Assembly: GCF_014280875.1 (NCBI RefSeq)
Contig: NZ_JACLAL010000002.1
Coordinates: forward strand, 645,001 to 709,000
Reading direction: 5' to 3'
DNA: 64,000 bases
Source of the DNA: Paenirhizobium daejeonense
GTDB lineage: Bacteria > Pseudomonadota > Alphaproteobacteria > Rhizobiales > Rhizobiaceae
Shown: positions 44,852-52,970 of the stretch, in pieces
How the letters are laid out: the number at the start of each line of letters is the position of its first letter
How positions within the stretch are numbered: the first letter of the stretch is position 1
The notes under the pieces: model-generated
Seen by the model: only the letters and a program-made list of their open reading frames with translations
Told to the model about the DNA's origin: nothing
Database searches by the model: none
Translations under genes and position numbers: made by a program

Positions 44852-45961
44852 ATGCCCGAACCGTTGAAAAACCTGATCGGAGAAACCGTCATCCGCGATA
44901 CAGCCTCGGCGCTGTCGCGGGCATGGCCGCAATTCGATCACCAGTCCTTCCTGGCGGAAATCCTGCCGGATCTCGACAGCCTTGAACTGATGCAGCGCAG
45001 CCAATCGGTCGCCACCGCCATGACCCGGCTGCTGCCGCAGGATTTTGCGAAAAGCGCCGTCATCCTGCGGGACTGCCTTCCCGGCGACAACCAGCCCGGC
45101 CTGAGCGGTTGGGCCTTGCTGGCCTTCAACCAGTATATCGGCGCAAACGGCATCCGGCATTTGGAAACCTCGCTCGATCTCCTGAAGGCGCTGACGCCGC
45201 ATTTCACCGCGGAATTCGGCATCCGCCCGTTCATCGCCGCCGATCGACAGCGAGCGCTGTCGATCATTTCTGGCTGGATCTCCGATCCGAACCATCATGT
45301 GCGGCGTCTCGCCAGTGAAGGCACCCGCCCCCGCCTGCCCTGGGCCATGCGGTTGCCGGAACTGATCCGCGACCCGTCACCCCTGATGCCGATCCTGATC
45401 CCGCTCCTCGACGACCCCGAGGATTACGTTCGCCGCTCGGTGGCAAACAGCCTCAACGACATCGCCAAGGATCACCCCGATCTCGTCGCGGATTTCGTTG
45501 CGCGCCACCGGCAGGATGCCTCGCCGGAACGATTGTGGCTGCTGCGGCATGCATCGCGGACGCTGGTCAAGAAAGGACATGCCGGCGCACTCGCAAGCTT
45601 CGGCTTCGAAGCTGCCGAGGATATCGCCGCCGGCTTGTCGTTGAGGCAGGCCGAGATCGGCTTTCCCGGAACTCTGGAATTCGCCGTCCGGCTGTCGAAT
45701 GGGTCGGGCAAGGCCCAGCGCCTGCTGATCGACTACGCGATCCATCATCGCAAGAAGGACGGCTCTCTTTCGCCGAAAGTCTTCAAGGGCACAAGCCTGA
45801 CGCTTGGACCGGGTGAGGCCACAGATCTCGACCGGCGCCATGCCTTCCGTCCTATTACCACCCGCGTCTACTATCCAGGTCTTCACCGGCTGGAACTGCT
45901 GGTGAACGGCTCTCCCCTCGCTTCAGCCGAATTTCATCTAGACATGAAGGAAGACCGGTAA
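44852..45961 (+). CDS. AlkC-like 3-methyladenine/alkylpurine DNA glycosylase
   Basis: 369 residues from ATG 44852; the frame is open to 44717 but that part overlaps the preceding gene. The HEAT-like helical N-terminal and middle portion opens MPEPLKNLIGETVIRDTA and has ISGWISDPNHHVRRLASEGTRPRLPWA near 140 and DDPEDYVRRSVANSLNDIAKDHPD near 185. The last ~110 residues form a beta-rich, Ig-like domain (LEFAVRLSNGSGKAQRLLIDY), as in the AlkC-alpha branch. It excises alkylated bases by base excision. Probably co-transcribed with the small gene upstream. Confidence 0.85.
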   Translation: MPEPLKNLIGETVIRDTASALSRAWPQFDHQSFLAEILPDLDSLELMQRSQSVATAMTRLLPQDFAKSAVILRDCLPGDNQPGLSGWALLAFNQYIGANGIRHLETSLDLLKALTPHFTAEFGIRPFIAADRQRALSIISGWISDPNHHVRRLASEGTRPRLPWAMRLPELIRDPSPLMPILIPLLDDPEDYVRRSVANSLNDIAKDHPDLVADFVARHRQDASPERLWLLRHASRTLVKKGHAGALASFGFEAAEDIAAGLSLRQAEIGFPGTLEFAVRLSNGSGKAQRLLIDYAIHHRKKDGSLSPKVFKGTSLTLGPGEATDLDRRHAFRPITTRVYYPGLHRLELLVNGSPLASAEFHLDMKEDR

Positions 45962-45983
45962 GGGACTCCCGCACAACGGAAAA

Positions 45984-46014
45984 CCCGGACGGCTCTCGCC
46001 GCCCGGGCTTCTTT
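45984..46014. terminator. bidirectional terminator between the AlkC-like and cytochrome b561 genes
   Basis: Hairpin CCCGGACGGC 45984-45993 with GCCGCCCGGG 45998-46007, 4-nt loop, one mismatch; CTTCTTT follows on plus and TTTTCC on minus. It serves two convergent genes. Confidence 0.82.
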
Positions 46015-46055
46015 CCCGGCCGTGTTCACGCGAAACCACTGCCGACCGTGAAAGT

Positions 46056-46628
46056 TCAGTCGCGACGCTTCCAGCCTGTTACCATGGCGCGCACGAGGTT
46101 CTCCCGGTGCTCGATACTGGCGAGCACCACACCGGCGATATGCAGTCCGATCAGCCCGAGCGTCGCATAGACGAGTGTCTTGTGGGTATCCTCGACCCAT
46201 TCGACGCCCCAATAGGCATCGGTAGTCTGCATGTAGCCGGTGGTGACAATGCCGGCGATCATCACGAGCAGTGCGATCACCATCGCACCGCCTGCGGGAT
46301 TGTGTCCGATATAGCGCTTCGCCCGCATTCCGGCCGTATCCGCCAGAAAACGCAGCACCGTGAACGGGCTGTAGATGAAGTTCACGAAGCGGGCATGTTG
46401 CGAGCCGAAAAGGCCCCAGAGAACGCGAATGGCAACCAGGCCGCCGATGATGTAGCCGGAGACGATATGGGCCGATTTCCATTCATCGCCCGTGACGAAG
46501 GAAAAGGCGAAAAAGCCGACCAACGACCAGTGGAACAGCCGGACGACGGGATCCCAGACCTTGATCCGTGCCGGCCGCATATCGCGGCCGGCCACGGCGC
46601 CGGGCATGTGCTCAGCGGCTTCGGACAT
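46056..46628 (-). CDS. cytochrome b561-type membrane protein
   Basis: 190 residues from ATG 46628. Four hydrophobic helices with haem-type histidines: DPVVRLFHWSLVGFFAFSF near residue 28, HIVSGYIIGGLVAIRVLWG near 54 and LIGLHIAGVVLASIEHRENLVRAM near 160. It moves electrons across the inner membrane, perhaps to a periplasmic partner. The start shares one base with the stop of the upstream PepSY gene (TGATG), so the two are coupled. Confidence 0.88.
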   Translation of the reverse strand: MSEAAEHMPGAVAGRDMRPARIKVWDPVVRLFHWSLVGFFAFSFVTGDEWKSAHIVSGYIIGGLVAIRVLWGLFGSQHARFVNFIYSPFTVLRFLADTAGMRAKRYIGHNPAGGAMVIALLVMIAGIVTTGYMQTTDAYWGVEWVEDTHKTLVYATLGLIGLHIAGVVLASIEHRENLVRAMVTGWKRRD

Positions 46629-46903
46629 CAGTCGTCTCCATCGGCACCGACAGCCGCGCCGGTTTCCGGATTGAAGATAACCTCGACCTTCTTGCCGTCC
46701 TTGATGCCGTAGACTTCGTAGCAGCCGTTCTCGACCTTGACCTGGCGGACCTCGTAACCGAGTTCGGTGGCCTTGGCCTTCATCGCGTCCTTGGTCATCC
46801 ACTTGTCCTGCGGAATGGAGCCGCACTTGCCACCTTCTTCGGCATGGGCGATCCCGCCAAGGACAGCGGCTGCAAAGAGGGTGGCAACGAGAGTCTTCTT
46901 CAT
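46628..46903 (-). CDS. secreted PepSY-domain protein
   Basis: 91 residues from ATG 46903, with signal peptide MKKTLVATLFAAAVLGGIAHA|EE. The mature domain is PepSY-like: WMTKDAMKAKATELGYEV, NGCYEVYGIKDGKKVEVIFNPETG. Two cysteines may pair. Partner of the cytochrome b561. Divergent from the second PepSY gene and the two-component operon at 47039, with 135 bp between the starts. Confidence 0.85.
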   Translation of the reverse strand: MKKTLVATLFAAAVLGGIAHAEEGGKCGSIPQDKWMTKDAMKAKATELGYEVRQVKVENGCYEVYGIKDGKKVEVIFNPETGAAVGADGDD

Positions 46904-47038
46904 GGGATAATGTCCTTCACTGAACCGGCCGGGCACCATTGCTCCGAACCGTTGGCGGCAAACTAATCAAAGAGGGCTGAGCGATAGCTGACGAAGAATG
47001 TCAGCGAAATTTCAGCTTTCCGGTGATATTCAGGGTGG

Positions 47039-47407
47039 ATGAAACAGGTGCGCGGATCAGGCTCTGGATGGTTGGTTGCAACGGCTGCAGTATGTCTGCT
47101 GCTGCCGGGGTTCGTCCTTGGCCATGCGAGTGACGCCCGCGCCGATGGGGATCATTTTCACGCCGACAATGATGATGACCGGGACCGCATCCGCGAAAGC
47201 GTCGAGAAGGGCGAGATCAAGTCGTTGGCAGAACTGCGCCGCATCGTGCTTTCGCGCGTGAGCGGCAAGATCGTCTCGACTGAAATCGACCGGAAGGGCA
47301 AGAGCTTCGTTTACGAATTCCGGGTTCTGAGTACAGCAGGACGACTGGTGGAGGTAGAAGTCGACGCGGCTTCTGGTCGCATAGAGGAGATCGAGAACCA
47401 AGAATGA
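47039..47407 (+). CDS. periplasmic PepSY-domain protein, first gene of a two-component operon
   Basis: 122 residues, ATG 47039 with an AGGGTGG ribosome site. Signal-type N terminus (WLVATAAVCLLLPGFVLG), an acidic His-rich stretch GDHFHADNDDDRDR that could bind metal, then PepSY: IRESVEKGEIKSLAELRRIVLSR... FRVLSTAGRLVEVEVDAASGRIEEIENQE. Overlaps the response regulator by ATGA. A small periplasmic PepSY protein ahead of a response regulator/kinase pair suggests a modulator of the sensor, in the manner of Sinorhizobium FeuN-FeuP-FeuQ; the match is by analogy. Confidence 0.82.
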   Translation: MKQVRGSGSGWLVATAAVCLLLPGFVLGHASDARADGDHFHADNDDDRDRIRESVEKGEIKSLAELRRIVLSRVSGKIVSTEIDRKGKSFVYEFRVLSTAGRLVEVEVDAASGRIEEIENQE

Positions 47408-48069
47408 GGATCCTGCTGATCGAAGACGACATGCTGATCGCCCGCGACGTGATTGCCAATCTGGAACGCGCGGGCTTCGTCGTTCTACATGAGAAGGATG
47501 GCGAAGCGGGCTGGTTCACCGGCGACACCGAGGATTTTTCCGCCATAGTGCTCGATCTCGGCCTTCCGGGAATGGACGGCCTCTCGGTCCTGAAACGGTG
47601 GCGTGGCTCCGGACGCATGACGCCGGTGCTCATTCTCACGGCCCGCGGCAACTGGCAGGAACGAGTGGAGGGCATTGACGCCGGCGCTGACGACTACCTT
47701 ACCAAGCCCTTCCAGATGGCCGAACTTTTGGCGAGGTTGCGCGCCATCATTCGCCGCAGTGCCGGACAGGCCACCCCGGTCATCACCATCGGCGGCCTTT
47801 CCATCGACACCCGCACGAAATCCGTCGTGCTTGACGGCCTGCCCGTCGACCTGACGCCGCTCGAATACCGCTGCCTGGCCTTCCTCGCCCACAACAGCGA
47901 ACGCAACGTTTCCCAGATGGAACTGACGGAACAGCTCTACGCCCAGGATTTCGAGCGCGACAGCAATTCCGTCGAAGTGCTCGTCGGGCGGCTCCGTCGC
48001 AAGCTCGGCAAGGACGTCATTACCACGCGGCGCGGCTATGGCTACCGGATCGGCGGTAAAGACGGATGA
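47404..48069 (+). CDS. OmpR/PhoP-family response regulator
   Basis: 221 residues. Receiver domain: LLIEDDMLIARDV, phospho-Asp in VLDLGLPGMDGLSVL near residue 53, the Lys of YLTKPF near 100. DNA-binding winged helix with LTPLEYRCLAFLAHNSERNVS and VEVLVGRLRRKLG. Coupled at both ends by ATGA overlaps to the PepSY and kinase genes. Likely target: the divergent PepSY/cytochrome b561 pair, as in similar rhizobial loci. Confidence 0.92.
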   Translation: MRILLIEDDMLIARDVIANLERAGFVVLHEKDGEAGWFTGDTEDFSAIVLDLGLPGMDGLSVLKRWRGSGRMTPVLILTARGNWQERVEGIDAGADDYLTKPFQMAELLARLRAIIRRSAGQATPVITIGGLSIDTRTKSVVLDGLPVDLTPLEYRCLAFLAHNSERNVSQMELTEQLYAQDFERDSNSVEVLVGRLRRKLGKDVITTRRGYGYRIGGKDG

Positions 48070-49412
48070 TGCAGTCCATCCGCGGCCGTTTCCTGCTAGT
48101 CTCGCTGGTCAGCGTCGCGCTGGCGCTGGTCATGGCAAGCGTCGTTCTCGTTTCGCTGTTCACCCGCAACCTCGAAACCCGGATCGACGAAGAACTGACC
48201 GGCCATATCGACAACATTGCCGGTGCGCTGCGCTTTGCCGCGGACGGCACCCTGCAGTTGCCTGAACGGCCTGTTGACCGGCGGTTCGAGGAACCGTATG
48301 GCGGTCTTTACTGGCAGGTGGAAGACGATGCCAGAAAAAGCGAACTGCGCTCCGCATCCCTTTGGGATTATTCGCTTTCCCTCCCCGACGACGAACAGGA
48401 GACGGGCGCAATCCACCGCTATCGGCTGCCGGGGCCCGAAGGCACCGATCTCATTGTGCAGGAACGCAAGATCGTCTTCGCCGCACCGGACGGACGCCGG
48501 GCGATCCGCGTTGCTGCAGCCATCGACGGCGTGGTCGTTGCGGATGCGCGTCGCGCCTTTGCCTTCGATATCATCCCGTACATGGTTTCGCTTGCTGTAT
48601 TCCTGATCGCCGCCTCGCTGGCCCAGCTCACCTATGGCCTCAGGCCCATTTCCTCGGTCAGCGAAGGTCTCGACCGTATCCGTGAACGCAAGGCGGAAAG
48701 ATTGACCGGTACCTTTCCGCGCGAACTGCGTGGCGTCGTCGCCGCCGTAAACCAGTTGCTCGACGCACAGTCACAGCTGATCGACAAGGCAAGGGCGCGT
48801 GCCGCCGATCTCGCCCACGGCCTGAAGACACCGCTGACCGTGCTGTCGAACGACGCCGAAACACTGAGAGAACGCGGCGACACGGAAATGGCCGACGAAC
48901 TAGCCCATCTCGCCGGTGTAATGAGGGCTCATGTAGAACATGAACTTACCCGCAGCCGCATCGCGGCCAGCGCCGACTTGCGAAAGTCCAACGCCGATCT
49001 GGCGGCCTCGCTTGGCATCATCGTGAAGACATTGAAGCGCACTCCGCGCGGCGAGGTTCTGGACTGGAAGATCGAGGTCGCACCGGAAATCGAGGTTGGC
49101 GTCGATCCGCTCGACCTGCAGGAAATGCTCGGCAACATTCTCGACAACGCCGTCAAATGGGGACGGTCCGTCATTCATATCCATGCGGAAACGCGCGACG
49201 AACGGCCAGTTCTCATGATTGAGGACGACGGTCCCGGCACCGATCCCGCCGGACTGCGCACAATCATGCAACGCGGTACGCGGCTCGACCTGAAGACGCC
49301 GGGGACCGGTATCGGGCTTGCCATCGTACGAGACATTGCAGAGGTCTACGGCCTGGACCTCGACGTCGAAAACATTGCTACAGGCGGTTTCCGTGTCACC
49401 ATCCGCTTCTGA
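48066..49412 (+). CDS. sensor histidine kinase (PhoQ/FeuQ-type)
   Basis: 448 residues. Two membrane helices (about residues 9-33 and 162-185) enclose a periplasmic sensor domain of roughly 130 residues. HAMP-like linker with RERKAERLTGTFPRELRGVVAAVNQLLD, a dimerisation helix with the phospho-acceptor in DLAHGLKTPLTVLSNDAE near 260, and an HATPase with NILDNAVKWG, EDDGPGTD and PGTGIGLAIVRD. Works with the response regulator upstream. The stimulus is unknown; acidic periplasmic partner proteins hint at metals. Confidence 0.9.
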   Translation: MMQSIRGRFLLVSLVSVALALVMASVVLVSLFTRNLETRIDEELTGHIDNIAGALRFAADGTLQLPERPVDRRFEEPYGGLYWQVEDDARKSELRSASLWDYSLSLPDDEQETGAIHRYRLPGPEGTDLIVQERKIVFAAPDGRRAIRVAAAIDGVVVADARRAFAFDIIPYMVSLAVFLIAASLAQLTYGLRPISSVSEGLDRIRERKAERLTGTFPRELRGVVAAVNQLLDAQSQLIDKARARAADLAHGLKTPLTVLSNDAETLRERGDTEMADELAHLAGVMRAHVEHELTRSRIAASADLRKSNADLAASLGIIVKTLKRTPRGEVLDWKIEVAPEIEVGVDPLDLQEMLGNILDNAVKWGRSVIHIHAETRDERPVLMIEDDGPGTDPAGLRTIMQRGTRLDLKTPGTGIGLAIVRDIAEVYGLDLDVENIATGGFRVTIRF

Positions 49413-49702
49413 TGCCTTCGCTGCATCGCAAAAGATTTCTTGACTTTCTGCGGGGAAAGGCCCATTTGCAGGAACAGCTTTCACCTTCCGGCCGCCGCGT
49501 GAGCGTGCCCAGCGACAACTGAGACGTGAAGAAGGCAAGGCGCAGGATATGATACGGCCGCACAGGTGCGGCTCATGCGCTGGAAAGATTTTTCCAACTC
49601 ACAAGTTCCCATTTCACGCGGGGTTCTTGACGCTACGAACAGACTGCACCGCAGAACGCGATGCAGTTCGATGTCTCGTGGCGCCCCCGAAAGGTACAGA
49701 CA

Positions 49703-51112
49703 TTGACCACTTTTCATGACCTCGGCCTGTCGCACAAGATCGTGTCGACTCTCTCGGCCATCGGTTTCGAAACCGCTACGCCGATCCAGGAACAGGCTAT
49801 TCCGCTGGTGCTCCAGGGTCGCGACCTCGTCGGCCTCGCCCAGACCGGCACCGGCAAGACGGCCGCCTTCGGCCTGCCGATCATTGAGATGCTGATGACG
49901 AATGGCGACCGACCGAAGCCGCGCTCGACGCGCGTGCTGATCCTCGCCCCCACCCGCGAACTAGTGAACCAGATCGGCGAAAACCTGCGCAGCTACGTTC
50001 GCAAGACCCCGCTCAAGATCATTCAGGTCGTCGGCGGCGCCTCGATCAACAAACAGCAGTTCCAGCTTGAACGCGGCGCCGACATCCTCGTCGCCACCCC
50101 CGGCCGCCTGCTCGATCTGATCGAGCGTGAAGCCGTGACGCTGCGCGATATCACACACCTCGTGCTCGACGAAGCCGACCAGATGCTTGACCTCGGCTTC
50201 ATCCATGACCTGCGCAAGATCGCCCGTATGGTGCCGAAGGACCGCCAGACACTGCTCTTTTCGGCCACCATGCCGAAGACCATCGCAGACCTCGCCGGAA
50301 GCTTCCTGACCGATCCCGTCAAGGTCGAAGTTGCTCCTCCGGGCAAGGCTGCCGACAAGGTCGATCAGTATGTGCATTTCGTCAACGGCCAGAACCACAA
50401 GACCGAAATGCTGAAGAAGATCCTGGCTGACAATCCGGATGGCCGCTCGATCGTCTTCCTGCGCACCAAGCACGGCGCGGAAAAGCTGATGAAGCATCTC
50501 GACGTCACCGGATTCTCGGTCGCCTCGATCCATGGCAACAAGAGCCAGGGCCAGCGCGAACGCGCACTCAAGGGTTTCCGTGACGGCGCGTTCCGGACGC
50601 TGATCGCCACCGACGTCGCCGCCCGCGGCATCGACATCCCGGCCGTCAGCCACGTCTTCAACTACGACCTGCCGGAAGTTCCGGACGCTTACGTCCACCG
50701 CATCGGCCGCACGGCCCGCGCCGGCCGCGACGGCATCGCCATCGCCTTCTGCGGCCCGGATGAAGGTCGTTTGCTGCGCGACATCGAACGCCTCATGGGC
50801 ATCGAGATCCCGGTTGCAAGCGGCGAAGCACCTGCGAACCTCAACCGTCCGGCCCGCCCGCAGCGTCGTGGCGGCGGTGGCGGTGGCGGTGGCGCTGGTG
50901 GCGGCAACAACCGCAACCATCAGGGCCAGGGCCGTGGCAAGCATGAAGGCGAAGCGCGTTCGGCAGGTGGCGAAGGCCGTCCCGCCCAGAAGCAGGGCCA
51001 TCGCAAGGGCAATGGCGGCGGACGCCCCGGCGGCCCCTCCAACGCCGCTCATGGCAAGCCGGGCGGCTCCCGCCCCGCAAACCAGCAGCGCAATCGCCGC
51101 CGCGAAGCCTGA
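49703..51112 (+). CDS. DEAD-box ATP-dependent RNA helicase
   Basis: About 469 residues from TTG 49703, with AAAGG 8 nt upstream; an ATG at 49661 is in frame but lacks a ribosome site and homology. Motifs: Q motif TATPIQEQAIP, AQTGTGKTAAF, APTRELVNQ, DEADQMLDLGF, SATMPK, and ATDVAARGIDIP/HRIGRTARAG. The C-terminal ~90 residues are Gly/Arg/Asn-rich (RGGGGGGGGAGGGNN), typical of RhlE-type helicases that remodel rRNA or mRNA at low temperature. A 290-bp leader separates it from the kinase gene and may hold a long 5' UTR. Confidence 0.93.
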   Translation: MTTFHDLGLSHKIVSTLSAIGFETATPIQEQAIPLVLQGRDLVGLAQTGTGKTAAFGLPIIEMLMTNGDRPKPRSTRVLILAPTRELVNQIGENLRSYVRKTPLKIIQVVGGASINKQQFQLERGADILVATPGRLLDLIEREAVTLRDITHLVLDEADQMLDLGFIHDLRKIARMVPKDRQTLLFSATMPKTIADLAGSFLTDPVKVEVAPPGKAADKVDQYVHFVNGQNHKTEMLKKILADNPDGRSIVFLRTKHGAEKLMKHLDVTGFSVASIHGNKSQGQRERALKGFRDGAFRTLIATDVAARGIDIPAVSHVFNYDLPEVPDAYVHRIGRTARAGRDGIAIAFCGPDEGRLLRDIERLMGIEIPVASGEAPANLNRPARPQRRGGGGGGGGAGGGNNRNHQGQGRGKHEGEARSAGGEGRPAQKQGHRKGNGGGRPGGPSNAAHGKPGGSRPANQQRNRRREA

Positions 51113-51149
51113 GCGGAACCCTTCCGCTTCTACATGACGACAAGACCAG

Positions 51150-51180
51150 AGGCGCGGTTCAGACCGCGCCTTTTTCTTTT
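51150..51180 (+). terminator. rho-independent terminator of the DEAD-box helicase
   Basis: AGGCGCGGT 51150-51158 pairs exactly with ACCGCGCCT 51163-51171 across TCAG, followed by TTTTTCTTTT. Confidence 0.93.
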
Positions 51181-51301
51181 GGCGACTTGCTCGCCTGCCA
51201 GTTGCCCCTCACCCCACTCGATTGCACTATCCGGCTGTGATAACCACACATCCACACCCCAAGGAGGCAGCGATTCTGCCCGCCCCGTGACGAGGACCTG
51301 C

Positions 51302-51700
51302 ATGTTGAGATTGATTATCGCCATCATGACGACCCTGTCGCTGATCGCGCCCGCGGCGGCAAAGTCGAAGCTCGACATAGTGACAATCTTCGACCAGTTC
51401 ATGATTTCAAAAGCGATAGCATCAAAATGTGCGCGTCCCGACGAAACAAAGCGTGCGAAGTTCTTTCTCAACATGGAAACTGTGAGGTTCTATGCAACTC
51501 AGCGGCTGAAGCAAATGTATCCGAAGGCCACCGACGAGATGATCGCCAAGGGCGCGATGCAGCGGCAGGCTGAACTCGATAAGGGGGCTTCGGAAATCAT
51601 CGCCAAGGAAGGCTGCGATAGCCCTCAGATCAAAGAAGCCCTCAGGCGCTTCGATATGCAGGCCGACATGAACCTGTTTGAATCGACGAAGGACAAATAG
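51302..51700 (+). CDS. small secreted protein of unknown function
   Basis: 132 residues from ATG 51302 (MLRLIIAIMTTLSLIAPAAA, then KSKL), a clear signal peptide; the frame continues upstream to 51134 over the helicase terminator. The mature part is helical and charged, with two cysteines (SKCARPDET and KEGCDSPQ). No family recognised. Convergent with the EamA transporter gene. Confidence 0.75.
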   Translation: MLRLIIAIMTTLSLIAPAAAKSKLDIVTIFDQFMISKAIASKCARPDETKRAKFFLNMETVRFYATQRLKQMYPKATDEMIAKGAMQRQAELDKGASEIIAKEGCDSPQIKEALRRFDMQADMNLFESTKDK

Positions 51701-51712
51701 TCCCCGCTCCCT

Positions 51713-52597
51713 TCATCCCCGCCTCCGGTCCACCTTCCGGTTCGTAAGATAGACGCCAAGAACAGCGATCACCGTGCCGACGATCATCGGCAGCGACAGA
51801 CGCTCCCCGAAGATTATGGCCGCTTCGATGGCGGCAAGCGGCGGCACGAGATAGATCAGCGATGCGGCCTTCGAAACATCGCCGCGCCGGATGAGATAAA
51901 GCAGCAACGCGATCGCGCCCATGGAAATGCCGACGACCGACCAGGCGAGCGTGGCGAACAAGCCGAAGCCCCAGACGATACGCAGGTTTTCCAGCATCAG
52001 CGCCGCCGGCACGGTGACGATCAGCGCGCCAACATATTGCAGGGCCGCGACCGCTCTGAGATCGCCATCCTTCAGGAATCGCTTCTGGTAGAGAGTGCCG
52101 GCCGTGACACAGGCCATTCCCAGCACATTGACGACAACCGCATAGACCGGGATCGCCCCCGCATCGACCGTCAGCAGGTTCGGAACGACCGCGATGGCAA
52201 TCCCGGCAAAGCCGAGAAGCAATCCCAGCCTCTGACTAGCGCCCAATCTTTCCCCGATCAGCACGGCGGCGGCAATGCCGGTCATCAACGGCTGGAGGCC
52301 GGCAATTATGCCCGAGAGAGAAGCGGGCACGCCCTGCCCGATCGCCCACCATAGCATGCCGAGGTAGAGGCCATGCAGGAACATGCCAGAGACGATGGCA
52401 TGAAAGATCGCGGTCCGTCCTTTCGGCCAGCTGACACCAGTCACACGACAGACGAAATAGAACAGGACCGCCGCCACGGCATAGCGCATGGCAAGGAAGG
52501 TCAGCGGATCGGCAAACAGCGTGGCATACTTGGCGGCGACCCAGCCGGTCGACCAGAGAAGCACGAAAATAGTCGGGGCAAGGCGATCGAGCGTCAT
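51713..52597 (-). CDS. EamA/DMT-family transporter
   Basis: 294 residues with ten hydrophobic helices in two EamA halves. First half: LAPTIFVLLWSTGWVAAKYATLFADPLTF. Second half starts with AVVVNVLGMACVTAGTLYQKRFL. The APIVxxxLFGE-type end is present as PPLAAIEAAIIFGERLS. Exports metabolites; substrate unknown. ATG 52597 is the natural start. Confidence 0.88.
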   Translation of the reverse strand: MTLDRLAPTIFVLLWSTGWVAAKYATLFADPLTFLAMRYAVAAVLFYFVCRVTGVSWPKGRTAIFHAIVSGMFLHGLYLGMLWWAIGQGVPASLSGIIAGLQPLMTGIAAAVLIGERLGASQRLGLLLGFAGIAIAVVPNLLTVDAGAIPVYAVVVNVLGMACVTAGTLYQKRFLKDGDLRAVAALQYVGALIVTVPAALMLENLRIVWGFGLFATLAWSVVGISMGAIALLLYLIRRGDVSKAASLIYLVPPLAAIEAAIIFGERLSLPMIVGTVIAVLGVYLTNRKVDRRRG

Positions 52598-52970
52598 GAA
52601 GCGTTTTCCTGAAAGACGCCCTGCCCAGAACGTTTCAAGGGCATGCGGTGCTGTCGCTTAGCGCGCAACACGAGAATGCGTCAAAAGAGTTTTCCTGCGG
52701 ACGATGATGAATTTTGCTGACGCCTGGCGCCGCGAAAAAAAATTCATCGGCACAGTCGCCTAAATATTAAGCAATTCCGACAAGAACCTTCGAATACCCA
52801 TTCAACTTTCGTCAGCAACGATGGCAAAGCCGAACTGACAGGCGGCTTAAGTCACTAGAACTTGATGGAAATATAGGCTTTTGCCGATTTTTCGCACCGC
52901 GGAAATTCTTCCCGTCAGACCATGCACGCTTCTTGCATTGCCGGTAACGTTGTATTCAAATGGTAAAAAA
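52598..52970. other. 373-bp interval upstream of the ATP-grasp operon
   Basis: No ORF of note. AT-richer than its surroundings (52720-52780, 52925-52975), so it probably contains the promoters of the EamA gene and the ATP-grasp operon. No certain operator was recognised. Confidence 0.4.
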
